Part shown: positions 7,721 through 14,164 of the stretch, in pieces
Position numbering within the stretch: the stretch's first letter is position 1
How the letters are laid out: each line of letters opens with the position of its first letter
Assembly: GCA_024642805.1 (NCBI GenBank)
Contig: JAHEAK010000030.1
Coordinates: forward strand, 1 to 16,873
Length of the DNA stretch: 16,873 nucleotides
Direction: 5' to 3'
Source of the DNA: Kofleriaceae bacterium
GTDB taxonomy: Bacteria > Myxococcota_A > Polyangia > Haliangiales > Haliangiaceae
Made by a program: the position numbers and the translations under genes
The notes under the pieces: model-generated
Databases searched by the model: none
Told to the model about the DNA's origin: nothing
Seen by the model: only the letters and a program-made list of their open reading frames with translations

Positions 7721-8608
7721 TCAGAGCAGGCTGTCCAAGGGCTCCAGGAGATAGGTGGGGGCCCGCGTTGGATCCACCATGGTGGAGTGCCAGCGAGCGA
7801 TGCCGGTATCGACCAGAGCCGCGTGCATGTCGACCGAGCGAGCACCGATGATGTCGGTTTCGATTTGATCGCCGACCATGATCATCTTCTTGTTGCCCGC
7901 GCGCCGCTGCACTTCGCGGAACATGGGTCCGAAGGGTTTGCCGAGGCGAGCGAAGCTCGGCTTGCGCTGCGGATAGCGCTGGCCAAGGGCCGACTCGAGC
8001 ATGAGGGCCGCGGCGCCGCTAGTGAAGCCAAAGGAGCTCAGACTCTTGGGGTAGATGACATCGGGGTTCGGCAAGATGAGACGCGGCTCGCGCCCGGCAT
8101 CGAAGGCGCGAATCAAGGTGCTCAACAGAAGGTCCATGGTCTCGAGAAAGGGGTAGCCGGCATCGTCGCAGATGACGAGCGCGTCGAACTCGGCATCCGC
8201 ACTGGGCGCAATCGCCTCGCCGCCCGCCTGGCGCACGTAGGCAAAGCTATCTTCGGGGCCGAGCACCATCGCGCGCGCGCCTTCCAGGCCCATGGTGGCG
8301 AAGAAGGGCTTGAGCAGCATGCCGGAGCTAATGATCTGCTCGGCGTCCACGGCCAAGCCATAGCTGCGGAGCGTGGCCGCAGAGGTCTCTGGCAGTTTGG
8401 AGGCGTCGTTGGTGACGATGAAGAACTCTTTGCCGGCCTCGCTGATCCTGGCCAGCAAGTCCGCGGCTCCTGGCATGGCCGCAGAGGAATGCACCAGGAC
8501 GCCGAAGGCATCGAGCAAGAGGACGTCGTAGTTCTCAACCAGAAAGCTGGCGCTCACGAGCGGGCAGTCGATCTCGCTGAGAGCGATAGGTGGAGCTAGA
8601 GTGGCCAT
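7721..8608 (-). CDS. HAD-superfamily (subclass IIA, NagD-like) protein
   Basis: This 295-residue protein has the HAD-IIA layout. Motif I is YDVLLLDAFGVLV (nucleophile Asp33), motif II FFIVTNDAS (about 63-70), then a cap domain with ALVICDDAGYPF, motif III LGKP (Lys224) and motif IV MVGDQIETDIIGA (Asp247, Asp252). It resembles the TIGR01459-type hypothetical HAD-IIA family, in which the first motif reads DxWG rather than DxDG; here it is DAFG. The acid two residues after the nucleophile, used by most HAD phosphatases, is therefore a Phe. Activity on sugar or nucleotide phosphates is possible but not assured. A Shine-Dalgarno AGGA (8616-8619) lies 7 bases before the ATG. The gene is divergent from the methyltransferase, with only 40 bases between the starts. 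Confidence 0.85.
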   Translation of the reverse strand: MATLAPPIALSEIDCPLVSASFLVENYDVLLLDAFGVLVHSSAAMPGAADLLARISEAGKEFFIVTNDASKLPETSAATLRSYGLAVDAEQIISSGMLLKPFFATMGLEGARAMVLGPEDSFAYVRQAGGEAIAPSADAEFDALVICDDAGYPFLETMDLLLSTLIRAFDAGREPRLILPNPDVIYPKSLSSFGFTSGAAALMLESALGQRYPQRKPSFARLGKPFGPMFREVQRRAGNKKMIMVGDQIETDIIGARSVDMHAALVDTGIARWHSTMVDPTRAPTYLLEPLDSLL

Positions 8609-8648
8609 TGCGTATTCCTGGCTGGCGTTATAAACCGCCCGCCACGCA

Positions 8649-9509
8649 ATGGGTAGGCACTACGACATTTGCCAGGCAGAGTCGCCCGAAGACGCGAGCG
8701 AAGCGCAAGGCAACGCGCCAAGCGGGACTCTCGACTGGGACGAGCCGGAGGGCTGGCCGAGCGATGCTCGTCGCGATCGACTGATAGGCAGCTGGCACAT
8801 CTACCAGCGCCATGGTGGCCATCGCACCAGCACCGACGATCTCATCACCGCCTGGTACGCGAGCCATCGCAGCGACAAGCGACCAGAGCGCTATCTGGAC
8901 CTCGGCTGCGGCATCGGCTCGGTGCTCTTGATGGTCAGCCACAAGCTTGCTCCACGCATGAGCGTCGGTGTCGAAGCGCAGCCGCAGTCGGCGCTCATGG
9001 CCACGCGCTCGGTCGAGGAACTTCCCGCCGACGCCTGCTCGATCGAAATTCGCCGAGGTGACTTTCGAAGTGCTGCACTTGGCAGCGACGAGCGCTTCGA
9101 TCTCATCACTGGGTCGCCTCCCTACTTCCCCCTCGATGCCGGGGTCTTGCCGCAAGATGCCCAGCGACGCGCCTGTCGCTTCGAAGCGCGTGGTGGCGTC
9201 GAAGACTATCTAGCAACCGCCAAACGACACCTGAGCAATACCGGCCGCTTCTACCTGGTCTTTCAATCCCGCTGGAACGAGCGCGCGCTCACCGCCGCCG
9301 ATCAGCTCGGGCTGCACCTACGAGGGCAAGCCGATTTCCACATGCGTCGCGATCGGGCACAACCCTTTCTCAGCGTCTTCGAGTTTGCACAGCAGCCAGC
9401 CCAGGCAGTGCATCGCTTCACCTGCCCGGTGCGCGAGGCCGACAACAGCATCAGCGAGGCGTACCAGGCCATTCGCGAGGAGCTGGGCCTGAACGACAGA
9501 CCCCTGTAG
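8649..9509 (+). CDS. TrmN6/YfiC-like N6-adenine methyltransferase
   Basis: This 286-residue class I SAM-dependent methyltransferase has the SAM-binding LDLGCGIG at residues 83-90 and an acidic ribose-binding residue in VGVEAQ. Its catalytic loop is TGSPPYF (154-160), the [N/D/S]PPY signature of N6-adenine methyltransferases. The N-terminal segment IYQRHGGHRTSTDDLITAW and the overall order resemble the tRNA1(Val) A37 methyltransferase TrmN6 (YfiC). The substrate is most likely adenine in tRNA, but rRNA or DNA cannot be excluded. About 50 N-terminal residues are extra and rich in Asp, Glu and Ser. No Shine-Dalgarno precedes the ATG. A TTATAA box at 8628-8633 lies 15 bases before it, so translation may be nearly leaderless. 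Confidence 0.78.
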   Translation: MGRHYDICQAESPEDASEAQGNAPSGTLDWDEPEGWPSDARRDRLIGSWHIYQRHGGHRTSTDDLITAWYASHRSDKRPERYLDLGCGIGSVLLMVSHKLAPRMSVGVEAQPQSALMATRSVEELPADACSIEIRRGDFRSAALGSDERFDLITGSPPYFPLDAGVLPQDAQRRACRFEARGGVEDYLATAKRHLSNTGRFYLVFQSRWNERALTAADQLGLHLRGQADFHMRRDRAQPFLSVFEFAQQPAQAVHRFTCPVREADNSISEAYQAIREELGLNDRPL

Positions 9510-9613
9510 GAGTCGGTGTGCAACCCCGTGCGAGCAACGTGAGCCGAGCTGGCTGCTAAGGCCTGATAAACACGCAGGCCAGGCCAGGTCCAGCTCTTGC
9601 TCTTTGTACTGCC

Positions 9614-11125
9614 ATGCCCGCCGCCATCCTCACCGCTGCCCTGCTCTCCTCCTTAGCGATCGGTGGCGACGTGGTGGCCGAGGGCGGCGACTACGTGACC
9701 GTGGACTTCGAGGTTCCGGCCAACACCGTCGAGATTCACATCACCACCGACTACCCAGGCGGCGGCGACATCCTCGATTGGGGGGTGTGGGCGCCCGAAG
9801 GCATGCGCGGCTGGAGTGGCGGTTTGCGCGATGCCATCATCGTCGGCGTCGATGACAGCTCGCGCGGCTATTTGCCGGGCGCCATCACTCCTGGCACCTG
9901 GACCTTGGTCATCGGCAAGGCCACCATCGAGTCGGCGCAAGTGAGCTGGACGGGCACCATCGAGTTTCACGATCAAGCCACACGCAGTGCGCGCCCACGA
10001 GCGGCCAACGACGCGGTCGTGCTCGATAACAGCAAGCGCTGGTACGCGGGAGATTTTCACGTGCACTCCAGCGAGAGTGGCGATGCCTCGGCCAGCCTCG
10101 ACGAGATCCACACCCTCGCCAAGGAGCAAGGACTCGACTTCGTCGTGCTCAGCAACCACAACACGATGAGCGGTCACGCCCTAGAAGCGAGCGCGCAGGC
10201 TGCTTACGACGACCTCTTGCTGGTGCGTGGCAATGAGGTCACCACCTACGGCGGGCATGGCAATGCCATGGGCGTGTCATCCATGATCGATCACCGCATC
10301 GGCTACGAAGGCCGCACCGCCGACGACATCCTCAACGAGGTCGAGGCTGTTGGTGGCATCTTTGCCGTCAACCATCCCAACCTCGGTCTACTCGGGGTCT
10401 GCATTGGCTGCAGCTGGGAGCACGACATCGACTGGTCGAAGGTCAGCGCCATGGAAGTGCACAATGGCAACTACGACATCGGCTTGACCGTGTTCACGCC
10501 CGGCGTCATCGAAATCTGGGAAGAGAAGCTCGCCGAGGGCTACAAGATTGCCGCCATCGGTGGCAGCGACGATCACAGTGCCGGTGTCGACGAGGGCACG
10601 ACCGGCAGCCCGCTTGGCAGCCCGACCACGCGTGTGCTCGCCGACTCCCTCGCCGAGGCTGACATTCTGCGCGGAGTGCGGGAAGGCCGAACCTGGGTGC
10701 AACTGGCTGGCCCGAGCTCGCCGTTTTTGGATTTGCAGCTCGAGGCCCCCGATGGCAGCAGCGGGACCATTGGCGACACCCTGGTCGGGCATGAGCTGCT
10801 CGTGAACCTGGTCGTCGACGGCGGCGATGGCCTCAAGGCCGTGCTCTATCGCGACGGCGCGGTGGTGGAGACCCAGCCGATAAGCGGCGATAGCGGCGCG
10901 AACGTGCAGCTGCACGCCGAGGTCCCCGAGGCCGGTGCTCGCTTCCACGTCGAGCTCAGCGACGGCCTGGCCAAGGTCATCACCAGTCACTTCTACGGCG
11001 AGTACCAGGCGCCACCCAAGAGCGATGGCGGCGGCTGCCAGGTCGCGAGCCAGCGGCCGGAGTGGGCATCCCTGCTCTTGCTGGTGCTAGCTTGCCTCGG
11101 CCTGCGGCGTCGGCGCCTAGAATAG
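9614..11125 (+). CDS. Secreted CehA/McbA-type PHP-domain metallohydrolase with MYXO-CTERM tail
   Basis: This 503-residue protein begins with a short hydrophobic export signal (residues 1-18) and a beta-rich N-terminal domain (about 25-120). A PHP metallohydrolase domain follows: DFHVHSSES (His149, His151), LSNHNT (His182), RGNEVTT (Glu208), AVNHPN (His254) and GGSDDHS (Asp319-His321), a full set of metal ligands. CehA/McbA relatives include phosphoesterases and a carbamate hydrolase; the substrate here is unknown. The last 30 residues have GGGC (Cys475), a hydrophobic helix and RRRR, the MYXO-CTERM sorting signal. Myxobacteria are thought to process such tails to anchor proteins at the outer surface. 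No strong ribosome site precedes the ATG, but an in-frame stop at 9557 and the absence of another ATG support this start. Confidence 0.87.
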   Translation: MPAAILTAALLSSLAIGGDVVAEGGDYVTVDFEVPANTVEIHITTDYPGGGDILDWGVWAPEGMRGWSGGLRDAIIVGVDDSSRGYLPGAITPGTWTLVIGKATIESAQVSWTGTIEFHDQATRSARPRAANDAVVLDNSKRWYAGDFHVHSSESGDASASLDEIHTLAKEQGLDFVVLSNHNTMSGHALEASAQAAYDDLLLVRGNEVTTYGGHGNAMGVSSMIDHRIGYEGRTADDILNEVEAVGGIFAVNHPNLGLLGVCIGCSWEHDIDWSKVSAMEVHNGNYDIGLTVFTPGVIEIWEEKLAEGYKIAAIGGSDDHSAGVDEGTTGSPLGSPTTRVLADSLAEADILRGVREGRTWVQLAGPSSPFLDLQLEAPDGSSGTIGDTLVGHELLVNLVVDGGDGLKAVLYRDGAVVETQPISGDSGANVQLHAEVPEAGARFHVELSDGLAKVITSHFYGEYQAPPKSDGGGCQVASQRPEWASLLLLVLACLGLRRRRLE

Positions 11126-11160
11126 CTCTTACCCGGAGAGGGGCAGAAGAGATCGTTTGG

Positions 11161-11199
11161 TGCGCCTTGGGAGCCATCGAGACCAGCCTCGAAGGCGCA
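11161..11199. terminator. Hairpin after the PHP hydrolase gene, possible terminator
   Basis: TGCGCCTT (11161-11168) pairs perfectly with AAGGCGCA (11192-11199). An inner CGAG/CTCG stem (11178-11181 with 11188-11191) stacks beneath the loop. It lies 36 bases past the stop in a 182-base convergent gap. A smaller GGCTA/TAGCC hairpin follows at 11203-11218. Neither has a T-run. I saw no gene in this gap. Confidence 0.35.
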
Positions 11200-11307
11200 G
11201 GTGGCTATTGGGCTAGCCTGCTAGAAAGCTCATCCTGAGCCCGAATGGGGGGGAGGGCCTCGGCCAGCTGGGAGTGCAATCCCCGCATGGCCGAGACCAT
11301 CACCGAG

Positions 11308-12591
11308 TTAGGGCAGGCAGCAGCGAATGTTCGAAGGTCCAGAGCAAGCGCCCGTGACCAGCGTGCCAGAGCAGGTGTTGGTGCTGGTGTTGGTGCACAC
11401 GCCCGTCTGGCCGCCCTTGGTGCAGGAAACCGCCTCGTTCTCAGCCACGCACACGTCCTTCCACACCACTTCCGCGCCGCTGGAACCGACGTGACGAGGC
11501 TTGGAGATGCGTTTGGTGCCAGGGATTCCCGAGCAGTTGCCATTGAGGCTGGAAGGCTGGGCGGCGCACTGCCCTGCGCCTTGAATTTGGGTGCAGAAGG
11601 TTGGAGCCTGGCCACTGATATCAGTACAGAAGCCCGAGCAATCGTAGGAACAGAAGCCAAAGAGGGTCGAGGTATCAGCATCGAACCAGTTGACGCACTC
11701 GCCGTTGTTGACGCCGCTGCTGCTCAGGTTGCAGGTCGCACTGCCTTCGCACACCGTACCGACGAAGGCGCTTGGGCCGGTGGGATCAGGGTTCGAGGGA
11801 TCCGGATCCGGGTCGGTGGTGCCGCCGCCGCCGCCACCAGGAGGTGTTACCGGGGTCACCGATTGCAGCGCAGTGGCGTATTTCTTGGTGACGTTCCAGA
11901 CCAGCCAGTTACCGCCAGCGCCCTGCAAGACCCAAGGAGTGTACGAATAGAGCGAAGCGGTCGCGTGATTGACGGGGGTTACGAAGAGAGGATCGAGACT
12001 CTTGGTGGACTTGCCTTTGCGCCACTGCCCGGTGCCTGCAACGGAGCCGTCGAAGTGCTTGCGCAAGGTGTTGGCCGCACACTCCATCTGCTTGTCAAAG
12101 CCCTTGAAAGCGGTGTTACAGGCCTGATTGTCCAAGCAACCGCAACCCATGGCGTAGTCGATGTTGTGCTGCGAAGGTCGCTGCGTGCGGCTGACCGCGC
12201 TGCGCTCGACCTGCAAGCGGGCCAAGAGCATGAGGGGATTGATGTTCTTGCTGTTGGCTGCAGCGACCAGGGCATCGGAGGCGCGCATGCCGCTCACCTC
12301 GACATCGGCCAGCCAGCTGCGCGAGCCGTTGTAGGGCGTGTGCTCGAAGAAGCCCTGGATGATATCGGCGGTTAGCGCCTGATCTGTAAAAATCTCATCG
12401 CTGACCACGTTGTTGCGCAAGAAGCCCTCGGGGATGCCTGGCACGGTGGACGAGATCGAGACGAAGTCCTCGTCCTCTTCATGGTCGAGATACGCGCCAC
12501 TGCCTATCTCGCCCGAACAAGCGACGAGCAAGATGGCAGAGGCGACTACGGGGAGGAGGGGGAGGCGCGCAGAGAGAAGGAGGGAAGTCAT
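11308..12591 (-). CDS. Lipoprotein with lysozyme-like domain and C-terminal Cys-rich module
   Basis: This 427-residue protein has a lipoprotein signal ending in LLVAC (Cys25). Residues about 55-245 resemble a secreted lysozyme-like domain common in actinobacteria: NINPLMLLARLQVERS (candidate catalytic Glu129), YAMGCGC, FKGFDKQM and NHATASLYSYTPW occur in the usual order. A Gly-rich and Asp-Pro linker (about 250-272) leads to a module with many cysteines (about 280-427) that ends in CSGPSNIRCC. Similar endings occur on secreted wall hydrolases of myxobacteria and fungi, so the module may bind cell wall. The protein probably acts on peptidoglycan or another polysaccharide at the cell surface; that is inference. 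The usual LLxxLQxEQ has Arg in place of the Gln. GAGGG lies just before the ATG, closer than usual. Confidence 0.78.
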   Translation of the reverse strand: MTSLLLSARLPLLPVVASAILLVACSGEIGSGAYLDHEEDEDFVSISSTVPGIPEGFLRNNVVSDEIFTDQALTADIIQGFFEHTPYNGSRSWLADVEVSGMRASDALVAAANSKNINPLMLLARLQVERSAVSRTQRPSQHNIDYAMGCGCLDNQACNTAFKGFDKQMECAANTLRKHFDGSVAGTGQWRKGKSTKSLDPLFVTPVNHATASLYSYTPWVLQGAGGNWLVWNVTKKYATALQSVTPVTPPGGGGGGTTDPDPDPSNPDPTGPSAFVGTVCEGSATCNLSSSGVNNGECVNWFDADTSTLFGFCSYDCSGFCTDISGQAPTFCTQIQGAGQCAAQPSSLNGNCSGIPGTKRISKPRHVGSSGAEVVWKDVCVAENEAVSCTKGGQTGVCTNTSTNTCSGTLVTGACSGPSNIRCCLP

Positions 12592-12633
12592 GCCCTCGAC
12601 TAGAGCAACCCAAATGCCAACGATTGACCCCAG

Positions 12634-12669
12634 CTGGCTACTGGGCTGGCTACTGGGCTGGCCACTACT
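12634..12669. repeat. 12-bp tandem repeat
   Basis: CTGGCTACTGGG occurs at 12634-12645 and 12646-12657, then degenerates (CTGGCCACTACT, 12658-12669). It lies upstream of the lysozyme-like lipoprotein gene, in the 159-base gap after the rhodanese stop. Confidence 0.8.
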
Positions 12670-12704
12670 CGACTAGCCACTGCTGCGAAAACAGAAACAC
12701 TGTA

Positions 12705-12740
12705 TTGAGCGCATGGGTCGAGCGCATGGGTCGAGCGCAA
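12705..12740. repeat. 13-bp tandem repeat
   Basis: TYGAGCGCATGGG occurs at 12705-12717 and 12718-12730, and a third partial copy TCGAGCGCA follows at 12731-12739. It sits 11 bases from the rhodanese stop codon, on its 3' side. Confidence 0.8.
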
Positions 12741-12750
12741 GGTGTGCTCG

Positions 12751-13101
12751 CTAATAGCGAGGCACGCTCGGATCGACGAGCAGCGACCAGGCATCGATGC
12801 CGCCACTCAAGTTGTAGACCTCGGTGAAACCGCGCTCTAGAAAATGCTCGGCAGCCGACCGGCTGCGAAAGCCATGGTGTCAATGAAAGTAGAGGGGCGT
12901 CTTGCGGTCGAGCGCTTCGATCTCCTGCACGCGCGCCTCGTCGAGAAGTCGGGAACCGACGATGCTGGCTAGCTCACGCTCGTAGGGCGTGCGCACGTCG
13001 AAGAAGGCGCTCGCCTGCCCGGCCTCCAGACGCTCTCGCAGCTCCAGCGCATCAATCTCCACTACGGCTGCGTTTTCGGTAAGAGTCATTGGCCGCTTCA
13101 C
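12751..13101 (-). CDS. Single-domain rhodanese, predicted selenoprotein (TGA = Sec74)
   Basis: A rhodanese-type sulfurtransferase frame runs from GTG at 13101 to TAG at 12751-12753, interrupted only by TGA at 12880-12882. Before the TGA are FFDVRTPYERELA and PLYFH; after it are HHGFRSRSAAEHFLERGF, EVYNLSGGIDAWS and DPSVPRY. Family members read YFHCHHGxRS here, so the TGA stands exactly at the persulfide-forming catalytic cysteine. Read as selenocysteine, the protein has 116 residues with Sec at 74, a normal single-domain length. A candidate SECIS hairpin follows the TGA. The kinase and pseudo-receiver genes nearby end in TGA, so TGA is a stop in this genome. GTG is preferred as start because AGGAG (13107-13111) is 5 bases upstream; ATG at 13089 is the alternative. 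It is divergent from nfuA. A pseudogene or base error is possible but would be a striking coincidence. No selA, selB, selC or selD is in the window. Confidence 0.82.
12847..12869 (-). promoter_or_regulatory. Candidate bacterial SECIS hairpin
   Basis: In the rhodanese mRNA, GCAGCC (12866-12861) pairs with GGCUGC (12856-12851) around a GGUC loop (12860-12857). The stem extends by three pairs, one of them G-U, past a single bulged C (12850). The loop begins 19 bases after the UGA, within the roughly 16-37 base window known for bacterial SECIS elements, and has G in its first two positions. A selenocysteine-inserting SelB would read it. Confidence 0.6.
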
Positions 13102-13106
13102 GCATA

Positions 13107-13111
13107 CTCCT
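13107..13111 (-). promoter_or_regulatory. Ribosome binding site for the rhodanese GTG start
   Basis: AGGAG on the minus strand is followed by TATGC and then GTG at 13101. The spacing of 5 favours GTG over the in-frame ATG at 13089, which would be 17 bases away. Confidence 0.55.
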
Positions 13112-13173
13112 ACCACGGAGCAGGTGCCCGTGGCGCGATTCTCGCTGCGCTGGTGCATTGCGCCTCGCATCGC

Positions 13174-13179
13174 CATAAT
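13174..13179 (+). promoter_or_regulatory. Possible -10 box for nfuA-bolA
   Basis: CATAAT differs from the sigma-70 -10 consensus at one base and lies in the 155-base divergent region. No good -35 was found at 16-18 bases, so this is tentative. Confidence 0.25.
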
Positions 13180-13256
13180 CCATGGGTACTCTTGCTGGGA
13201 CCGATGTGGTAGCTCTTGCTCTCCAGAAGGCCAACAGCCCCGTATCACCGAACCCT

Positions 13257-13829
13257 ATGAATCTCATCGTCACCGAACTCGCGCAAGAAAAGCTCTCCTC
13301 CGCCTTGGTCGAGGAGCCAGCAGACGCAGGCATTCGCGTTGCGGTGCAGAAGCTGTCTCCGGTGAATCTGCACTACGAACTCGAGATCATTTCGGCCGAT
13401 GCCACTACCGAGGACGACGTCCTCCTCGAGCTTGGCTCCGTCAAGTTCTGGATCGACCCCGCCAGCGCCAAGCTCATCGAGGGCACGACCATCGACTACC
13501 TGCAGGGTGCTTCCGGCGAGGGTTTCAAGTTCACCAATCCCAACGACTTGCGCTACAAGAAGTGGGACGACCCGGTGGCGAGCCGCTTCCAGAAACTGCT
13601 CGAAGAAGAGATCAACCCGGGCGTCGCATCCCACGGTGGCGTCATCACCCTGGTCGACTACCGCGATGGCGTTGCCGCCATCCACATGGGCGGCGGCTGT
13701 CAGGGCTGCGGTCAAGCGGGCGCAACCCTACAAGACGGCGTCGAAGCGCGCGTCAAAGAGGTCATTCCCGAGATCAAGCGAATCGTTGACGCCACCGATC
13801 ACAACTCCGGCGAGAACCCCTACTACTAA
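13257..13829 (+). CDS. nfuA: NfuA-type Fe-S carrier protein
   Basis: This 190-residue protein closely follows E. coli NfuA (191 residues) in length and layout. An N-terminal A-type carrier-like domain (1-95) lacks the usual cysteines, as in E. coli. The C-terminal Nfu domain (105-190) carries the cluster-binding GGGCQGCG (Cys148, Cys151), preceded by INPGVASHGG, and the protein ends in GENPYY like the E. coli GEHSYY. It would bind a [4Fe-4S] cluster across a dimer and pass it to client enzymes, notably under oxidative stress or iron shortage. ATG at 13257 is chosen because the next residues (MNLIVTELAQEKL) align with the E. coli N-terminus. The upstream in-frame ATG at 13182 would add 25 unrelated residues. 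Neither has a good ribosome site. bolA follows after 17 bases; the Sec-rhodanese gene is divergent. Confidence 0.92.
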   Translation: MNLIVTELAQEKLSSALVEEPADAGIRVAVQKLSPVNLHYELEIISADATTEDDVLLELGSVKFWIDPASAKLIEGTTIDYLQGASGEGFKFTNPNDLRYKKWDDPVASRFQKLLEEEINPGVASHGGVITLVDYRDGVAAIHMGGGCQGCGQAGATLQDGVEARVKEVIPEIKRIVDATDHNSGENPYY

Positions 13830-13846
13830 CTCGCAGGCGTCATAGC

Positions 13847-14152
13847 ATGAGCAAAGCCGAAGCCATCGAGTCGAGACTGGGAAGCCACTTCGATCCTCTA
13901 CATCTGGATGTGGTCGACGAGAGCTACATGCACAGCTCTGGCGCCGGTGCCGAGTCGCACTTCAAGGTTGTGCTCGTGAGCAAGGCCTTCGAGGGCAAGG
14001 CCCTCTTGGCGCGCCATCGCGCCGTCAACGCGGTGGTCGACATGAACGCGCTCGGGATTCACGCCCTGGCCTTGCATGTCTTTGCACCGGCCGAGTGGAA
14101 CGCCCAGCAAGACACCGAGAGCCCGGATTGCCTGGGTGGCAACGGCAAATAG
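13847..14152 (+). CDS. bolA: BolA family protein
   Basis: This 101-residue protein matches BolA along its length. SYMHSSGAGAESHFKVVLVS includes the His/Cys-loop histidines (His29, His38), and LLARHRAVN (His57) is the helix-turn-helix-like core. HALALHVFAPAEWNAQQDT matches the C-terminus of E. coli BolA. BolA proteins bind monothiol glutaredoxins and help move Fe-S clusters; the mitochondrial BolA3-Nfu1 pair is a known partner relationship. The gene starts 17 bases after nfuA, so cotranscription and joint action with NfuA are likely. It ends 12 bases from the convergent pseudo-receiver gene. A CTCAG/CTGAG inverted repeat (14164-14168, 14175-14179) overlaps that end but is too weak to call a terminator. 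Confidence 0.93.
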   Translation: MSKAEAIESRLGSHFDPLHLDVVDESYMHSSGAGAESHFKVVLVSKAFEGKALLARHRAVNAVVDMNALGIHALALHVFAPAEWNAQQDTESPDCLGGNGK

Positions 14153-14164
14153 CCGCCCTGCCCC

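Noticed and set aside
9560..9580. GGCCTG/CAGGCC inverted repeat after the methyltransferase gene as a terminator
   Set aside because: Only six pairs with a nine-base loop and no T-run; too weak to call.
11245..12375. A 376-residue open frame on the plus strand opposite the lysozyme-like lipoprotein
   Set aside because: It is Ala-, Gly- and Arg-rich with no motif, whereas the minus strand has a lipobox, conserved domain and ordered cysteines.
12665..12883. A 72-residue minus-strand frame starting at the ATG just after the TGA
   Set aside because: It is in another frame from the conserved rhodanese residues and gives an Arg-rich sequence without family features.
12880..13248. A minus-strand gene from ATG 13248 ending at the TGA (122 residues)
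   Set aside because: It would lack the whole second half of the rhodanese domain, and its first 49 residues are unlike any rhodanese and run through the divergent promoter region. The frame through the TGA explains the sequence better.
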